Part shown: positions 27,847 through 36,195 of the stretch, piece after piece | How positions within the stretch are numbered: position 1 is the first letter of the stretch | Layout: each line of letters begins with the position of its first letter | The notes under the pieces: model-generated | Databases searched by the model: none | Told to the model about the DNA's origin: nothing | What the model saw: only the letters and a program-made list of their open reading frames with translations | Made by a program: the position numbers and the translations under genes | NCBI GenBank assembly: GCA_040500365.1 | Contig: CP148031.1 | Span: 186,001-250,000 of the forward strand | DNA length: 64,000 nt | Source of the DNA: Dehalobacter alkaniphilus | GTDB lineage: Bacteria > Bacillota > Desulfitobacteriia > Desulfitobacteriales > Syntrophobotulaceae | Direction of reading: 5' to 3'

Positions 27847-28292
27847 GTAAAATCACCTCACTTTCTGAGCCGAAGAATGTGTAAGATTAACGTTGGGACC
27901 AGGCACCACAACAGGTCAACAACCTCGCCGAATCAGCACTTGTCTTAAAAAGACCTTGGATCCAGCCGATCTGCTACCATCGGAGGGGATTCCCTTTAAG
28001 CTGTGCAACCTTCGAGTTAAAAGTTCAAATTGTGGGCTGGCAGTCAGACTTAATAAAGAGGTCAAAGCCTCAAGGAGGAGAAGGCCTTGCCAGAACGAAC
28101 CTCACGGTACCATTTTGCCTGAAATCCCAACAAACTTAAATACTATTTTGTTAAAGAACGATCTGAGGAATCTTTTTAGTGAAAGTGTGTTCCTTTAAAG
28201 GGGAAAAGCCATTTGTTAGTCATCAAAAGAGTCTCTAACAAAAAGGGTTTCCCCCGCACCCCCTTCCCAAAATCAAGTATTCCTCATCCTGA

Positions 28293-28421
28293 GCCTGTGG
28301 GCAGTGCCATCCTGTGGAAAAGCACTTTGGGGTCTGTCTTAAAAGAGCTTTCCCAACAGGCTTTGGACAAGTTGAATTTGAAGTATGCTTTGGGGTTGAC
28401 TTGTCCACACTGCCCACAGGC
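28293..28421 (-). ncRNA. Candidate IS110 bridge RNA region, copy 1
   Basis: In the long non-coding part upstream of the transposase, GCCTGTGGGCAGTG (28293-28306) and its exact complement (28408-28421) enclose about 100 nt rich in G/T runs. IS110-group elements encode the bridge RNA in this position. Boundaries and strand are inferred (same strand as transposase assumed); no target- or donor-binding loop was assigned. Confidence 0.45.
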
Positions 28422-28583
28422 ACGATGGCTACATGGAGTATGCGTTATCCTGCGCGCATCTTGTTGATGTTAACCATACTAACTGAATTTCCAGTTTTCT
28501 ATGGTCATTTAAATACCCCACGTTCCATTAGTTTTTTGGACTCGTGGGGTGGAACTAAATCAATTATACGAGGAGGAAAGACC

Positions 28584-29225
28584 GTGTTTCAACAGAAAAG
28601 GATTGGCCGTTTCCTGGCTATGTTCCTGGTAGCTTTTACGATTGCTGCACAGGTGATGTTTGTCGGGACAGCCGCCTTTGCCGAAGACAGGGAAAAAGTA
28701 AGCGAAGAAGAATGTAACGTCGTTAGTGTAAAAGAAGATCAAACATACAGGCAAGAGAATTTAGCACGAATTGCCAGAGACTATCAGGTTGATGCCGAAT
28801 ATCTAGCGTATATTGCGAGCGTAGAAGAGACCTTTCATCTGGAACCTTATGAACTGTTTGCCTTAATTGCCCAAGAATCAAAATATGTACCTGCCACCAA
28901 TATGGATGGAGGATCCTTATCCTACAATACGACCCAAATGAAATTGGCTACAGCAAAAACGGCCTACATGGCCATCACCGAATATTATCATAAAGAGATC
29001 CCTTATCCGAACGGGGAACTCCTGTCAACAGACAAATATTATGCAACCTACTTAGCCGGTGGATATCTGAGGTATTTAGAGGATGTCTATATGAATAAAT
29101 ATGAATCGTATACGGCATATCGATTGGGTATCAACGGCAGGTTGACCTTTTACGAGAATAATGGGCATTACAAATCGGCTTATGCAGTTCAAGTCGAATC
29201 TTTAAGCCGTTCCTTTGCCCAATAA
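28584..29225 (+). CDS. Secreted lytic-transglycosylase-like protein
   Basis: 213 aa. Signal peptide (RFLAMFLVAFTIAAQVMFVG, cleavage after AFA), a short linker, then a lysozyme-like domain with the likely catalytic Glu in LFALIAQESKY and a TAKTAYMAITEYY segment. The following GLMQ-type stretch of standard SLT domains is replaced by SLSYNTTQMK, so it is a divergent member. C-terminal LAGGYLRYLEDVY and YRLGINGR match the usual late helices. GTG 28584 is the start, using AGGAGG at 28571-28576, the last six bases of the IS110 block. Its native upstream region has been displaced by the insertion. Confidence 0.75.
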   Translation: MFQQKRIGRFLAMFLVAFTIAAQVMFVGTAAFAEDREKVSEEECNVVSVKEDQTYRQENLARIARDYQVDAEYLAYIASVEETFHLEPYELFALIAQESKYVPATNMDGGSLSYNTTQMKLATAKTAYMAITEYYHKEIPYPNGELLSTDKYYATYLAGGYLRYLEDVYMNKYESYTAYRLGINGRLTFYENNGHYKSAYAVQVESLSRSFAQ

Positions 29226-29270
29226 TTGTTACATTCAAAAATTTCAAGTATACTTTTTCCTGGCAAAACC

Positions 29271-29309
29271 AAAAAGGATTTTCACCGATTACGGTGAAAA
29301 TCCTTTTTT
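29271..29309 (+). terminator. Strong terminator after the transglycosylase-like gene
   Basis: Perfect 16-bp stem, AAAAAGGATTTTCACC (29271-29286) with GGTGAAAATCCTTTTT (29293-29308). A group II intron begins three bases later, which is the typical target context of group IIC introns. Confidence 0.9.
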
Positions 29310-29311
29310 AA

Positions 29312-29807
29312 GTGCGCCCGGCATGGGTAGCAACTCGGCGGTGAGAGTCCGCTGCACGCTTGGTAGTAGGAAGTGCTAGCCGAACGGCAAGGGTGTCCAT
29401 CGTGAGGTGGAATCTGAAGCTATATACCACGGGGTGGCTTAATTATTACGCTATTGCCGGTATGAGGAGCAGAATTCAGGAACTGAACAGGTGGCTGAAA
29501 CGACGGATACGGATGTATATCTGGAAGCAGTGGAAGANACCAAAAACCCGAATCGGGAACNTGATAGCACTCGGCATGTCGGTTTACTGGGCACACAAGA
29601 ATGGGTACACTGGCAAAGGCTACTGGAGAGTAGCCGGGAGCGGGATACTTAATCATACGTTGACTGACAAATACCTCGAATCCCTCGGCTATGATGACAT
29701 AGCCAAGAAATACGAGGTACTGCACTTAAACTATTGAACCGCCGTACGCGGAACCGCACATACGGTGGTGTGAGAGGTCGGGGGCGAGACGCCCCCTCCT
29801 ACTCGAT
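29312..29807 (+). mobile_element. Internally deleted group IIC intron
   Basis: The 5' end GTGCGCCCGGCATGGGT and the downstream AAGGGTGTCCATCGTGAGG segment are those of a group II intron domain I. The 3' end shows the domain V hairpin (GAACCGCCGTACGCGG, then ACGGTGGTGTGAGAGG) and a GGGGGC/GCCCCC domain VI ending CTACTCGAT. Between them only the tail of the maturase remains; most of domain I-IV and the reverse transcriptase are deleted, with the junction near 29424. Two unresolved bases (N at 29538 and 29561) suggest merged near-identical copies. 3' boundary +/- a few bases. Confidence 0.85.
29424..29737 (+). pseudogene. 3' remnant of group II intron reverse transcriptase/maturase
   Basis: About 100 codons matching only the maturase X/DNA-binding end: GWLNYYAIAGMRSRIQELN, RWLKRRIRMYIWKQWK, and a C-terminal LTDKYLESLGYDDIAKKYE. 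The reverse-transcriptase domain (YxDD) is missing, so the intron cannot move on its own. The frame is open upstream to 29360 only through structural intron RNA. Confidence 0.85.
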
Positions 29808-29855
29808 TGGTTCAGATAGAAGAAGTGCTATTTAATATATTCGTATAGTCAATTA

Positions 29856-31118
29856 TTAATTCAGCATATTCCAGGCAGAATCGGAAGTCATCCCTTCAAT
29901 GTCCGGATAGGCGCTTTCGCCATGCTGGCTGATATCAAGGCCTGTTTCCTGTTCTTCAGTTGTCGCTGCAAGAGGAGTAATGAGACTGATGACTTTAAGG
30001 ATCAATAAGGTCATCACGCCGCAGTAAGCGTAAGTCGCGAGGATGGCCAAAAGTTGTATCCCAACCTGGGAAAATGACCCGGAATAGAAAAGTCCATCCA
30101 CACCATTGGGATTCAAGGCTGTGGTGCAGAAAATTCCGGCAGCCAGGGTTCCCCAGGTTCCGCCAATGCCATGAATGCCAAAAGCATCAAGTGCATCATC
30201 GTAACCCAGTTTAACTTTCAGCCAAGCGACTGCAAAGTAGCACAAACCTGAAGAAACCAGTCCAATCAAGACAGCAGCAAGCGGAGTCACGTAAGCGCAG
30301 GCAGGTGTGATGGCGCCGAGCCCTGCAACCATGCCTGAGACAGCACCGAGTACGGTTGGTTTGCCATGAAGCAGTTTTTCAATGATTATCCATCCCAGTA
30401 GTCCGGCACAGGCAGACAGGTGGGTAGTGGTAGAGGCAAGCACAGCAATACCGTCTGCAGCCAGTTCACTGCCGCCATTAAACCCGAACCAGCCGAACCA
30501 CAGGAGACCTCCGCCAAGAATCACATATGGAATGTTATGCGGGATAGCCTGCTCTGAGTCTTTATGGTAGCGTTTGCCAATATATAAAGCGGCAATCAAG
30601 GCTGAAAAGCCCGAACTTATATGGACGACAATCCCTCCGGCGAAATCCAAGACGCCCAGATCAGCCAGCCAGCCTCCGCCCCATACCCAATGAGCAAGAG
30701 GCGCATAAACCAAAAGGCTCCACAGGGAGATTAAAAGGATATAGGCTGGAAAGCGCAGTCTCTCCGCTGTTGCTCCGGTCATAATAGCTGGAGTAATAAT
30801 TGCAAACATCATTTGATAGAGCATAAACAACATATGAGGAATTGTTGCACTTTCCGTTTTGGGATTCAGACCGACACCTCTTAAGCCTGCATAGTCCAAT
30901 CCGCCAATCAAATGCCCGATATCCGGCCCAAAAGCCAGGGTATAACCGATAACAATCCAGAGAATTGAGATAATTCCGATTGCAGCGATGCTTTGCATCA
31001 TAATCGACAGGACATGGCGTCTTTTGACGAGCCCTCCATAAAAAAAAGCGAGTCCGGGTATCATTAAGAAAACTAGGGCGGTGCTGAAAAGCATAAAGGC
31101 AATATCGCCATAATTCAT
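29856..31118 (-). CDS. amt: Ammonium transporter
   Basis: Amt/MEP/Rh family channel, 420 aa, 11 predicted membrane helices. Landmarks: GLAFFYGGLVKRRHVL near the N-terminus, the Asp-containing LAHWVWGGGWL loop, DFAGGIVVHISSGFSAL (twin-His pore histidine, VHISSG), and DDALDAFGIHGIGGTWGTLAAG (second pore histidine). ATG 31118 follows AAGGAGAG. No glnK/PII gene is adjacent, which is unusual. The gene lies downstream of capA on the same strand but behind a strong terminator, so it is probably transcribed separately from the 31119-31284 interval. Confidence 0.95.
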   Translation of the reverse strand: MNYGDIAFMLFSTALVFLMIPGLAFFYGGLVKRRHVLSIMMQSIAAIGIISILWIVIGYTLAFGPDIGHLIGGLDYAGLRGVGLNPKTESATIPHMLFMLYQMMFAIITPAIMTGATAERLRFPAYILLISLWSLLVYAPLAHWVWGGGWLADLGVLDFAGGIVVHISSGFSALIAALYIGKRYHKDSEQAIPHNIPYVILGGGLLWFGWFGFNGGSELAADGIAVLASTTTHLSACAGLLGWIIIEKLLHGKPTVLGAVSGMVAGLGAITPACAYVTPLAAVLIGLVSSGLCYFAVAWLKVKLGYDDALDAFGIHGIGGTWGTLAAGIFCTTALNPNGVDGLFYSGSFSQVGIQLLAILATYAYCGVMTLLILKVISLITPLAATTEEQETGLDISQHGESAYPDIEGMTSDSAWNMLN

Positions 31119-31284
31119 TACAATCTCTCCTTTTTATCTTTGTCGTCCTTGCCAGCATCTCCTTGCCATTCATGGCACCGCGACATTCGTCCAGTCGAAT
31201 GACTTTGTCATCTATGACGTATTCGACACCGTGAAGGCTATTTAAACGCCTCCACGCTTCCTGTGCCGTCGTCCGTAGACATCA

Positions 31285-31345
31285 AAAAAAGAAGCCCCCA
31301 AAAAAACCAGCTTGCAGGCTGACTTTTTTTATGGCTTCTTTGCCT
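31285..31345 (-). terminator. Strong (bidirectional) terminator between capA and amt
   Basis: AGAAGCC (31290-31296) and GGCTTCT (31333-31339) close a long stem whose inner part is A7/T7 plus CCAGC/GCTGA-like pairs around TTGCAG. T tracts flank it in both orientations. It ends the capA transcript. Confidence 0.8.
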
Positions 31346-31396
31346 AAGAAGAATATAATGAACATTCAGCAGGCTGTAAAGAGATAATAATGATAA

Positions 31397-31431
31397 ATAA
31401 TGTATACAGAGAGATATACTGTATACATTAT
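31397..31431. repeat. Perfect 13-bp inverted repeat overlapping the capA stop codon
   Basis: ATAATGTATACAG (31397-31409) and CTGTATACATTAT (31419-31431) with a 9-bp spacer. The right arm includes the capA stop codon (31428-31430). It could be an mRNA 3' hairpin or a protein-binding site; no T tract follows. Confidence 0.7.
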
Positions 31432-32672
31432 TCGTTGGCGAAGCGAATCCTATTTCCAGAAGGGATAGTTTGCTTGATTTGAGATACATAGGCCAGCATT
31501 TCCGCATAATCTGCGCTGTCCAGCAGAGGATCCTGCCCTGACTGATAATCGGCCAGGGCCTTTGTCACATTTAAGACACGATATGTCTTTGGACCGGCTC
31601 CCGGAGTTTCATCAACCCAGGTCGGATAGTACGCAACATGCGTAATAACTGGTTTTTCTGAAGAACGGATATCCAGAAAAATGTTAACCATGATACCCAT
31701 ATTCGCCGTATCTGTTTTCTGATCGGAGATAAAATTTCCCTGAGCATAGATCACCAATCCCTCTTTTTCTTTACCAGTGGACTTGTTTTTTACTTGGAGA
31801 AAGGTGATCGGTTGGACAGCATGGACATGATTGCCCGCGATGATATCGACCTCCGTATTTTCGAAAATCCAGGTGGCCAGATTGACCTGTTCAACGGACG
31901 GTTTTGTGGCATACTCCGTTCCCCAGTGCAAAGAGGCAATAACTAAGTCTGCTCCCAGAGTGCGTGCCTTCTCAGCATCCCTAAGAATTTTTTCCCGGTC
32001 CAGATAATTCACAGCAAAAGCTTTACCTTCAGGAAGGGTAACCCCATTGGTGCCATAGGTATAGCTTAAGAAAGCGATACGCAGGCCGGAAATTTCCTGG
32101 ATCAGAATTTCCTGACTGTCTTCGGCGGTCTGATAGGTTCCCGTATGTTTCAGACCATATTGATCCAGAAAATCGATCATCCGGCTTAGGCCCGAAAAAT
32201 TTCGGTCTAAAGAGTGATTATTGGCGGTAGAGACAACATCCACACCAAGTGTTTTCCGGACAGTATCAGCTATTTGTTCCGGGGTATTAAAGGAAGGATA
32301 ACCGCTGTAAGTCATTTCTTTCCCGGCCAGGGTCGTTTCAAGATTGGCGAGAGTCAGGTCAGCGAGCCTTGTATCCTCCCCGATTTCTTCAAAAGAAGGT
32401 CTGAAATCATAGCCTCCGCTTGTCTGGGCGGCCTCGTACTGTGTTGGGTGGCACATGATATCCCCAAGCAGCGTAAGTTTAATTTGTGTAGACTCAGCAG
32501 CCTCAGGTTTAGAAGCAGCAGTCTCTGACGGATCACTTTCTGAAGCAGCACTATTGGCGGCAGGCATCAGTTCTGTTTCAGAAGCCAGCGGCGTCATGGT
32601 TTTTTCCCAAACGGTAACACTAAGAAGTAAGATCACCGCTGTAAATACAGAAAGCCAACGTTTTCTTAACAT
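31428..32672 (-). CDS. CapA-family (PGA_cap metallophosphatase-like) secreted protein
   Basis: About 414 aa. N-terminal signal/anchor (WLSVFTAVILLLSVTVW), a Ser/Ala/Glu-rich linker (about 30-65), then the CapA domain: LTLLGDIMCHPTQ, ANLETTLAG, STANNHSLDRN, IASLHWGTEY and IIAGNHVHAVQPI, the metal-ligand motifs of the calcineurin-like fold. The family is named for poly-gamma-glutamate capsule synthesis, but isolated members such as this, without capBC, have no proven role. ATG 32672 is preferred (AGGTGA upstream); GTG 32681 and ATG 32678 are in frame. Divergent from the VTC-DUF4956-CotH genes, with which it may share regulation. Confidence 0.88.
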   Translation of the reverse strand: MLRKRWLSVFTAVILLLSVTVWEKTMTPLASETELMPAANSAASESDPSETAASKPEAAESTQIKLTLLGDIMCHPTQYEAAQTSGGYDFRPSFEEIGEDTRLADLTLANLETTLAGKEMTYSGYPSFNTPEQIADTVRKTLGVDVVSTANNHSLDRNFSGLSRMIDFLDQYGLKHTGTYQTAEDSQEILIQEISGLRIAFLSYTYGTNGVTLPEGKAFAVNYLDREKILRDAEKARTLGADLVIASLHWGTEYATKPSVEQVNLATWIFENTEVDIIAGNHVHAVQPITFLQVKNKSTGKEKEGLVIYAQGNFISDQKTDTANMGIMVNIFLDIRSSEKPVITHVAYYPTWVDETPGAGPKTYRVLNVTKALADYQSGQDPLLDSADYAEMLAYVSQIKQTIPSGNRIRFANE

Positions 32673-32788
32673 AGCCATCACCTAAATTCTTCACAAATTT
32701 GTTAACCAGCGTTCACATTAATGACACATAGAGTGGATAAAATAGCATCATCAAAAGATCGTTGGAATATGCGACAGGGGGTGAGCAT

Positions 32789-33469
32789 GTGAGCAAATAT
32801 CGCCAGGAAATTAAAATGAGCATCAATAACTTCGACAGAGCAGTACTGGTCAACCGTTTAAATAGGGTGCTTCCCAAGGACAAACATACCGGGCCCGAAG
32901 GCTTTTATACCGTCAGAAGTCTTTACTTTGATGATATTAATGATACGGCATTATTAGAGAAGTTGATAGGGGTTAAATATCGGGAAAAATTCAGAATCAG
33001 AACATATGATCATTCCACTGCAATCATCCGGCTTGAGAAGAAAGTCAAGAACGATGGGTCAGGTTTTAAAGAGAATGCGATTTTGACCGAAGGGGGATGT
33101 CGAGACTTAATCAACGGCAACTATCAATTTTTGAAAAATTGTCCGGAAGCTGTATGCCGACATCTTTATACGAAAATGAGAACCGGTCTGTTTAAGCCGA
33201 AAACAATTGTAGAGTACCGGCGTCAGGCCTATATATGGGAACCGGGTAGAGTAAGGATCACGATCGACGGTGATGTAAAAACCGGACTCGCCGCGACCAG
33301 CTTTTTGGATTTCACCACCCCACTGGCCTATGCTTTAGCGAGTGATACGGCGATTCTGGAAATCAAATATGACTGTTACCTGCCGAGTCATATTGCCAAC
33401 CTGATTCAATTGGACAGCAGACAGAAGGCAGCAATCTCAAAATATGTTTTATCCCGGAAATACGGATAA
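32789..33469 (+). CDS. VTC-domain protein, polyphosphate polymerase-like
   Basis: 226-aa soluble protein with the tunnel-fold VTC/CYTH-type domain. All basic/acidic tunnel motifs are recognisable in order: KYRQEIK, VRSLYFDD, REKFRIRTYD, IRLEKKVK, VEYRRQAY, RITIDGDVKTG and AILEIKYD. In yeast Vtc4 this domain makes polyphosphate from ATP; bacterial stand-alone versions are usually paired with DUF4956 and CotH genes as here, with no confirmed activity. GTG 32789 follows GGGGGTGA; TTG 32762 is a weaker option. First gene of a three-gene cluster. Confidence 0.87.
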   Translation: MSKYRQEIKMSINNFDRAVLVNRLNRVLPKDKHTGPEGFYTVRSLYFDDINDTALLEKLIGVKYREKFRIRTYDHSTAIIRLEKKVKNDGSGFKENAILTEGGCRDLINGNYQFLKNCPEAVCRHLYTKMRTGLFKPKTIVEYRRQAYIWEPGRVRITIDGDVKTGLAATSFLDFTTPLAYALASDTAILEIKYDCYLPSHIANLIQLDSRQKAAISKYVLSRKYG

Positions 33470-33566
33470 AACGCAAAATATAAATAAATACAAAGAATGT
33501 GAATTAAATCCGTAAAATCGAATTTCAACATCAAAATAATTTAGAATCTTAATGGAGGATAGTATC

Positions 33567-34292
33567 ATGGATACAACAACGACTGCCGTTACAACAGCGG
33601 CTACAGATCAAATGTTTACCTTTACAGATATTTTTAAAAACAGTTTTCTCGAAAACGCAGTCACAAATTTTTCTATTGTTGATGTGGCGATTACGTTGCT
33701 AATTTCTTTTCTACTCGGACTGTTTATCTATGCGGTGTATAAGAAGACGTTCAATGGGGTCATGTATTCCAGGAACTTTAATGTTTCTCTAGTAGGTATG
33801 GCGATGATTACCACACTCATTATCATGGGTGTCACATCTAACATCGTTCTTTCTCTCGGTATGGTCGGAGCTTTAAGTATCGTACGTTTCAGATCAGCGA
33901 TCAAAGACCCAATGGACATCGTTTTTATCTTCTGGGCTATCGCAGCGGGAATCGTCAGTGGGGCCGGGCAGTATCTGCTTGTCATTAGCGGGTCGATTGT
34001 CATCGGAATCATGCTGATCATTTTTACAAGTAAAACAACCAATGAAATTCCCTATATGGTGGTTATAAATTGCAGTGGCAGCGAGGCAGAAAAAATGCTG
34101 CTAACAAAGCTGGCGGAGCATGTCAAAAGAATGAAAATTAAATCAAAAGCGGTTCGCGGTGGACAGGGAATTGAACTTACCATTGAAGTGCGATTAAGAG
34201 TTGACAATACGGATTTTGTTAATGCCTTGGCAGCTATAGAAGGTGTAAATGATGTCGTCCTGGTAAGTTATAACGGAGAGCTTGCAGTATAA
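33567..34292 (+). CDS. DUF4956 membrane protein
   Basis: 241 aa. Three to four membrane helices occupy residues 35-160 (VAITLLISFLLGLFIYAVY, VGMAMITTLIIMGV, then the conserved LGMVGALSIVRFRSAIKDP loop and FIFWAIAAGIVSGAGQY). A soluble C-terminal alpha/beta domain (about 165-240) resembles an ACT/ferredoxin-like fold. The GALSIVRFRSAIKDP signature is the family hallmark. ATG 33567 follows ATGGAGGA. It lies between the VTC and CotH genes, so it probably acts with them at the membrane; function unknown. Confidence 0.87.
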   Translation: MDTTTTAVTTAATDQMFTFTDIFKNSFLENAVTNFSIVDVAITLLISFLLGLFIYAVYKKTFNGVMYSRNFNVSLVGMAMITTLIIMGVTSNIVLSLGMVGALSIVRFRSAIKDPMDIVFIFWAIAAGIVSGAGQYLLVISGSIVIGIMLIIFTSKTTNEIPYMVVINCSGSEAEKMLLTKLAEHVKRMKIKSKAVRGGQGIELTIEVRLRVDNTDFVNALAAIEGVNDVVLVSYNGELAV

Positions 34293-34347
34293 TCATCCTC
34301 CCTTAAGCAGCATTACATTCGACACCTGAAAAAAGAGGGATTAAAAC

Positions 34348-36024
34348 ATGGACAAAAAATTTACAGGGATCGTTGCGGCGCTGCTTACAGTATGCACCTT
34401 AACGACCGCCTATGCGGCACTGTCTTTCAAGCAGGGAGATAGTGCCAATGTCCGTTTGAACACTGGAAAAACAGGAACAGGCAGCTCCTCTGCAGAGTCT
34501 GTTTATTCCGCTTATACGGAACGTTTCTTCGATCCTGACAAAGTCATCGAAATTCGCATTTCAATCCCTGAGGCGGATTATCAGGACATGCTGCAAAATC
34601 CCGCAGAGGAAGAATATAAAGAGGCTCAGGTTGTGATCGATAGCGTGAAGACAAAAAATGTCGGAATCCGTACCAAAGGCAATTCCAGTCTTAATTCAGT
34701 CCTGAGAAGCAATTCCGACCGCTACAGCTTTAAAATTGATTTTGATCATTATATTGAAGGGCAAAGCCTCTCGGGGCTGACCAAACTGAATTTAAATAAT
34801 GGCTGGGATGATGCGTCCTGCATGCGGGAATATCTATCCTACTCACTGCTGAAAGAGATGGGCGTTCCTGTTCCTGCTTATTGCTACGCGAACCTTTATA
34901 TCAATGATCATCCAGCAGGTTTGTATCTGGCAGTTGAGGGCGTTGAAGAAGCATATGCGGAAAGGTACTTTGGCCAGGACCATGGGACACTTTATAAACC
35001 GTATGGCGATCGGGGTAAAGGAAACGATCTGGTTTACAGTGATGACAATATTGAATCTTACAGTGGCCTGCAAGCTGTGACCGACTCGAAAGAAGGCAGC
35101 AATGAGGCTTTAGTCAAGATGATCAGAGCACTGAATGAGGGCAGGGACTTAGAAACATACCTGAATATTGACGAGATCCTGCGATATTTTGCAGTTAACA
35201 CCGTACTTGTCAATATGGACAGCTATCAGGGACAGTTTACCCACAATTATTATTTATATGAGGAGAACGGTTTATTCAGTTTCCTCCCCTGGGATTATAA
35301 TTTGTCCTTTGGCGGATTTGGCGGAGGCACTGCGCTGTCGATTGATCAGCCGGTCTCCGGAACGACCTTGGACCAACGCCCGCTGCTGGGCAAACTACTC
35401 GAAGTACGGGCGTATAAGGATGTCTATCACCAATACATGAAAGCATTTATCGAAGGGCCTTTTGCTTTGGGGAAAATGACGGCTAAAATCGAGAAAACCG
35501 CAGATCTGATTAGACCTTATGTCACAAGTGACCCAACCAAGTTCTATACGCTGGAACAATTTGAACAGGCGATCGGCGAAGGCTCGTCTCAGGAACCCAC
35601 AACAGACAGTATGACCACGTTTCGAGGTGGCTTTGGAGCTAGAAAGAATATGCCGGGAAGCGGAAAGTTGATAGGACTGGCTGCATTTATCCGGGACCGG
35701 ATTGATAATGTCTCCAAACAGCTGAGCGGGGAACTGGCTTCATCAGGAACAACAGAAGATGGGGCCGGTGAAAATGCAGGCGGGCTGCAGCAGCCCCTGA
35801 CAAGACAGGATCAACCGGGTATGCAGCCGCCGGGAGATATGCCTGAAGGAATAGAGCATAAGCAAAAGATGCCGGGCATGAATTGGCAGGAAGCATCCAG
35901 TCAAGATCCTAATAACGGATGGATCGGAAACCGTCGGGACAATTATTTTATTGGCGGTGCGGCATTCGTGCTTATGATTTTAAGTCTGGCTATCCTGAAA
36001 AAAAGAAACAAGCATTCGATCTAA
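34348..36024 (+). CDS. CotH-family kinase-like protein, secreted and membrane-anchored
   Basis: 558 aa. N-terminal signal/anchor (FTGIVAALLTVCTLTTAYA), CotH domain about 55-450, Pro/Gly/Met-rich linker, and a C-terminal membrane helix (GGAAFVLMILSLAIL) followed by KKRNKH. CotH signatures: GIRTKGNSSL, YSFKIDFDHY, KLNLNNGWDDASCMREYLSY, NDHPAGLYLAVEGVEE, and the metal/catalytic FLPWDYNLSFGGFGG. In Bacillus CotH phosphorylates spore-coat proteins. The anchored form next to VTC and DUF4956 suggests an extracytoplasmic phosphotransfer role, which is inference. Confidence 0.88.
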   Translation: MDKKFTGIVAALLTVCTLTTAYAALSFKQGDSANVRLNTGKTGTGSSSAESVYSAYTERFFDPDKVIEIRISIPEADYQDMLQNPAEEEYKEAQVVIDSVKTKNVGIRTKGNSSLNSVLRSNSDRYSFKIDFDHYIEGQSLSGLTKLNLNNGWDDASCMREYLSYSLLKEMGVPVPAYCYANLYINDHPAGLYLAVEGVEEAYAERYFGQDHGTLYKPYGDRGKGNDLVYSDDNIESYSGLQAVTDSKEGSNEALVKMIRALNEGRDLETYLNIDEILRYFAVNTVLVNMDSYQGQFTHNYYLYEENGLFSFLPWDYNLSFGGFGGGTALSIDQPVSGTTLDQRPLLGKLLEVRAYKDVYHQYMKAFIEGPFALGKMTAKIEKTADLIRPYVTSDPTKFYTLEQFEQAIGEGSSQEPTTDSMTTFRGGFGARKNMPGSGKLIGLAAFIRDRIDNVSKQLSGELASSGTTEDGAGENAGGLQQPLTRQDQPGMQPPGDMPEGIEHKQKMPGMNWQEASSQDPNNGWIGNRRDNYFIGGAAFVLMILSLAILKKRNKHSI

Positions 36025-36094
36025 GTATAAACAGGGCTTGCTGTTTGAACATTGATTCAGAGTAAACCTATCATGTCTATTCTGAATCTATATT

Positions 36095-36195
36095 TCTACT
36101 GGTAAGATTTCTGTATGACTGTGTTGTCTTGCAGCTCCTTGCCATACAAAATTTCCCTCAATGGTTTACATAAATTTTAGGGTTGACAAGGCACT
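36095..36195. repeat. Dispersed intergenic repeat, copy 1
   Basis: About 100 bp similar to 50941-51041. Both share CTGGT, AGATTTCT, a GTTGTCTTGCAGCT core followed by CTTGCC, and a final AATTTTAGGGTTGA. A shorter match to the final part (AGGTTGACAAGG) occurs before recR near 45902. It lies between convergent cotH and a lipoprotein gene. Nature unknown (MITE-like or RNA). Confidence 0.6.

Larger units (their letters stand above)
26452..28576 (-). mobile_element. IS110-family insertion sequence, copy 1 (2,125-bp identical block)
   Basis: Bases 26452-28576 match 56186-58310 along their whole length by eye; flanks diverge immediately at both sides. It contains one transposase gene on the minus strand, about 150 bp downstream of it, and about 730 bp of non-coding DNA upstream of it. 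No terminal inverted repeats are obvious, as is usual for IS110. The block ends with GAGGAGG, which acts as ribosome site for the gene at 28584; the true IS end may be a few bases before it. Confidence 0.9.

Noticed and set aside
28213..28500. Open frames in the long non-coding part of the IS110 element (also in copy 2)
   Set aside because: They overlap on both strands within a structured region, lack ribosome sites, and resemble no protein; a non-coding RNA explains the region better.
30661..31173. 170-codon minus-strand frame overlapping amt
   Set aside because: Out-of-frame shadow of amt. The short part upstream of amt (VEYVIDDKVIRLDECRG) looks protein-like but has no start signal and no recognised family.
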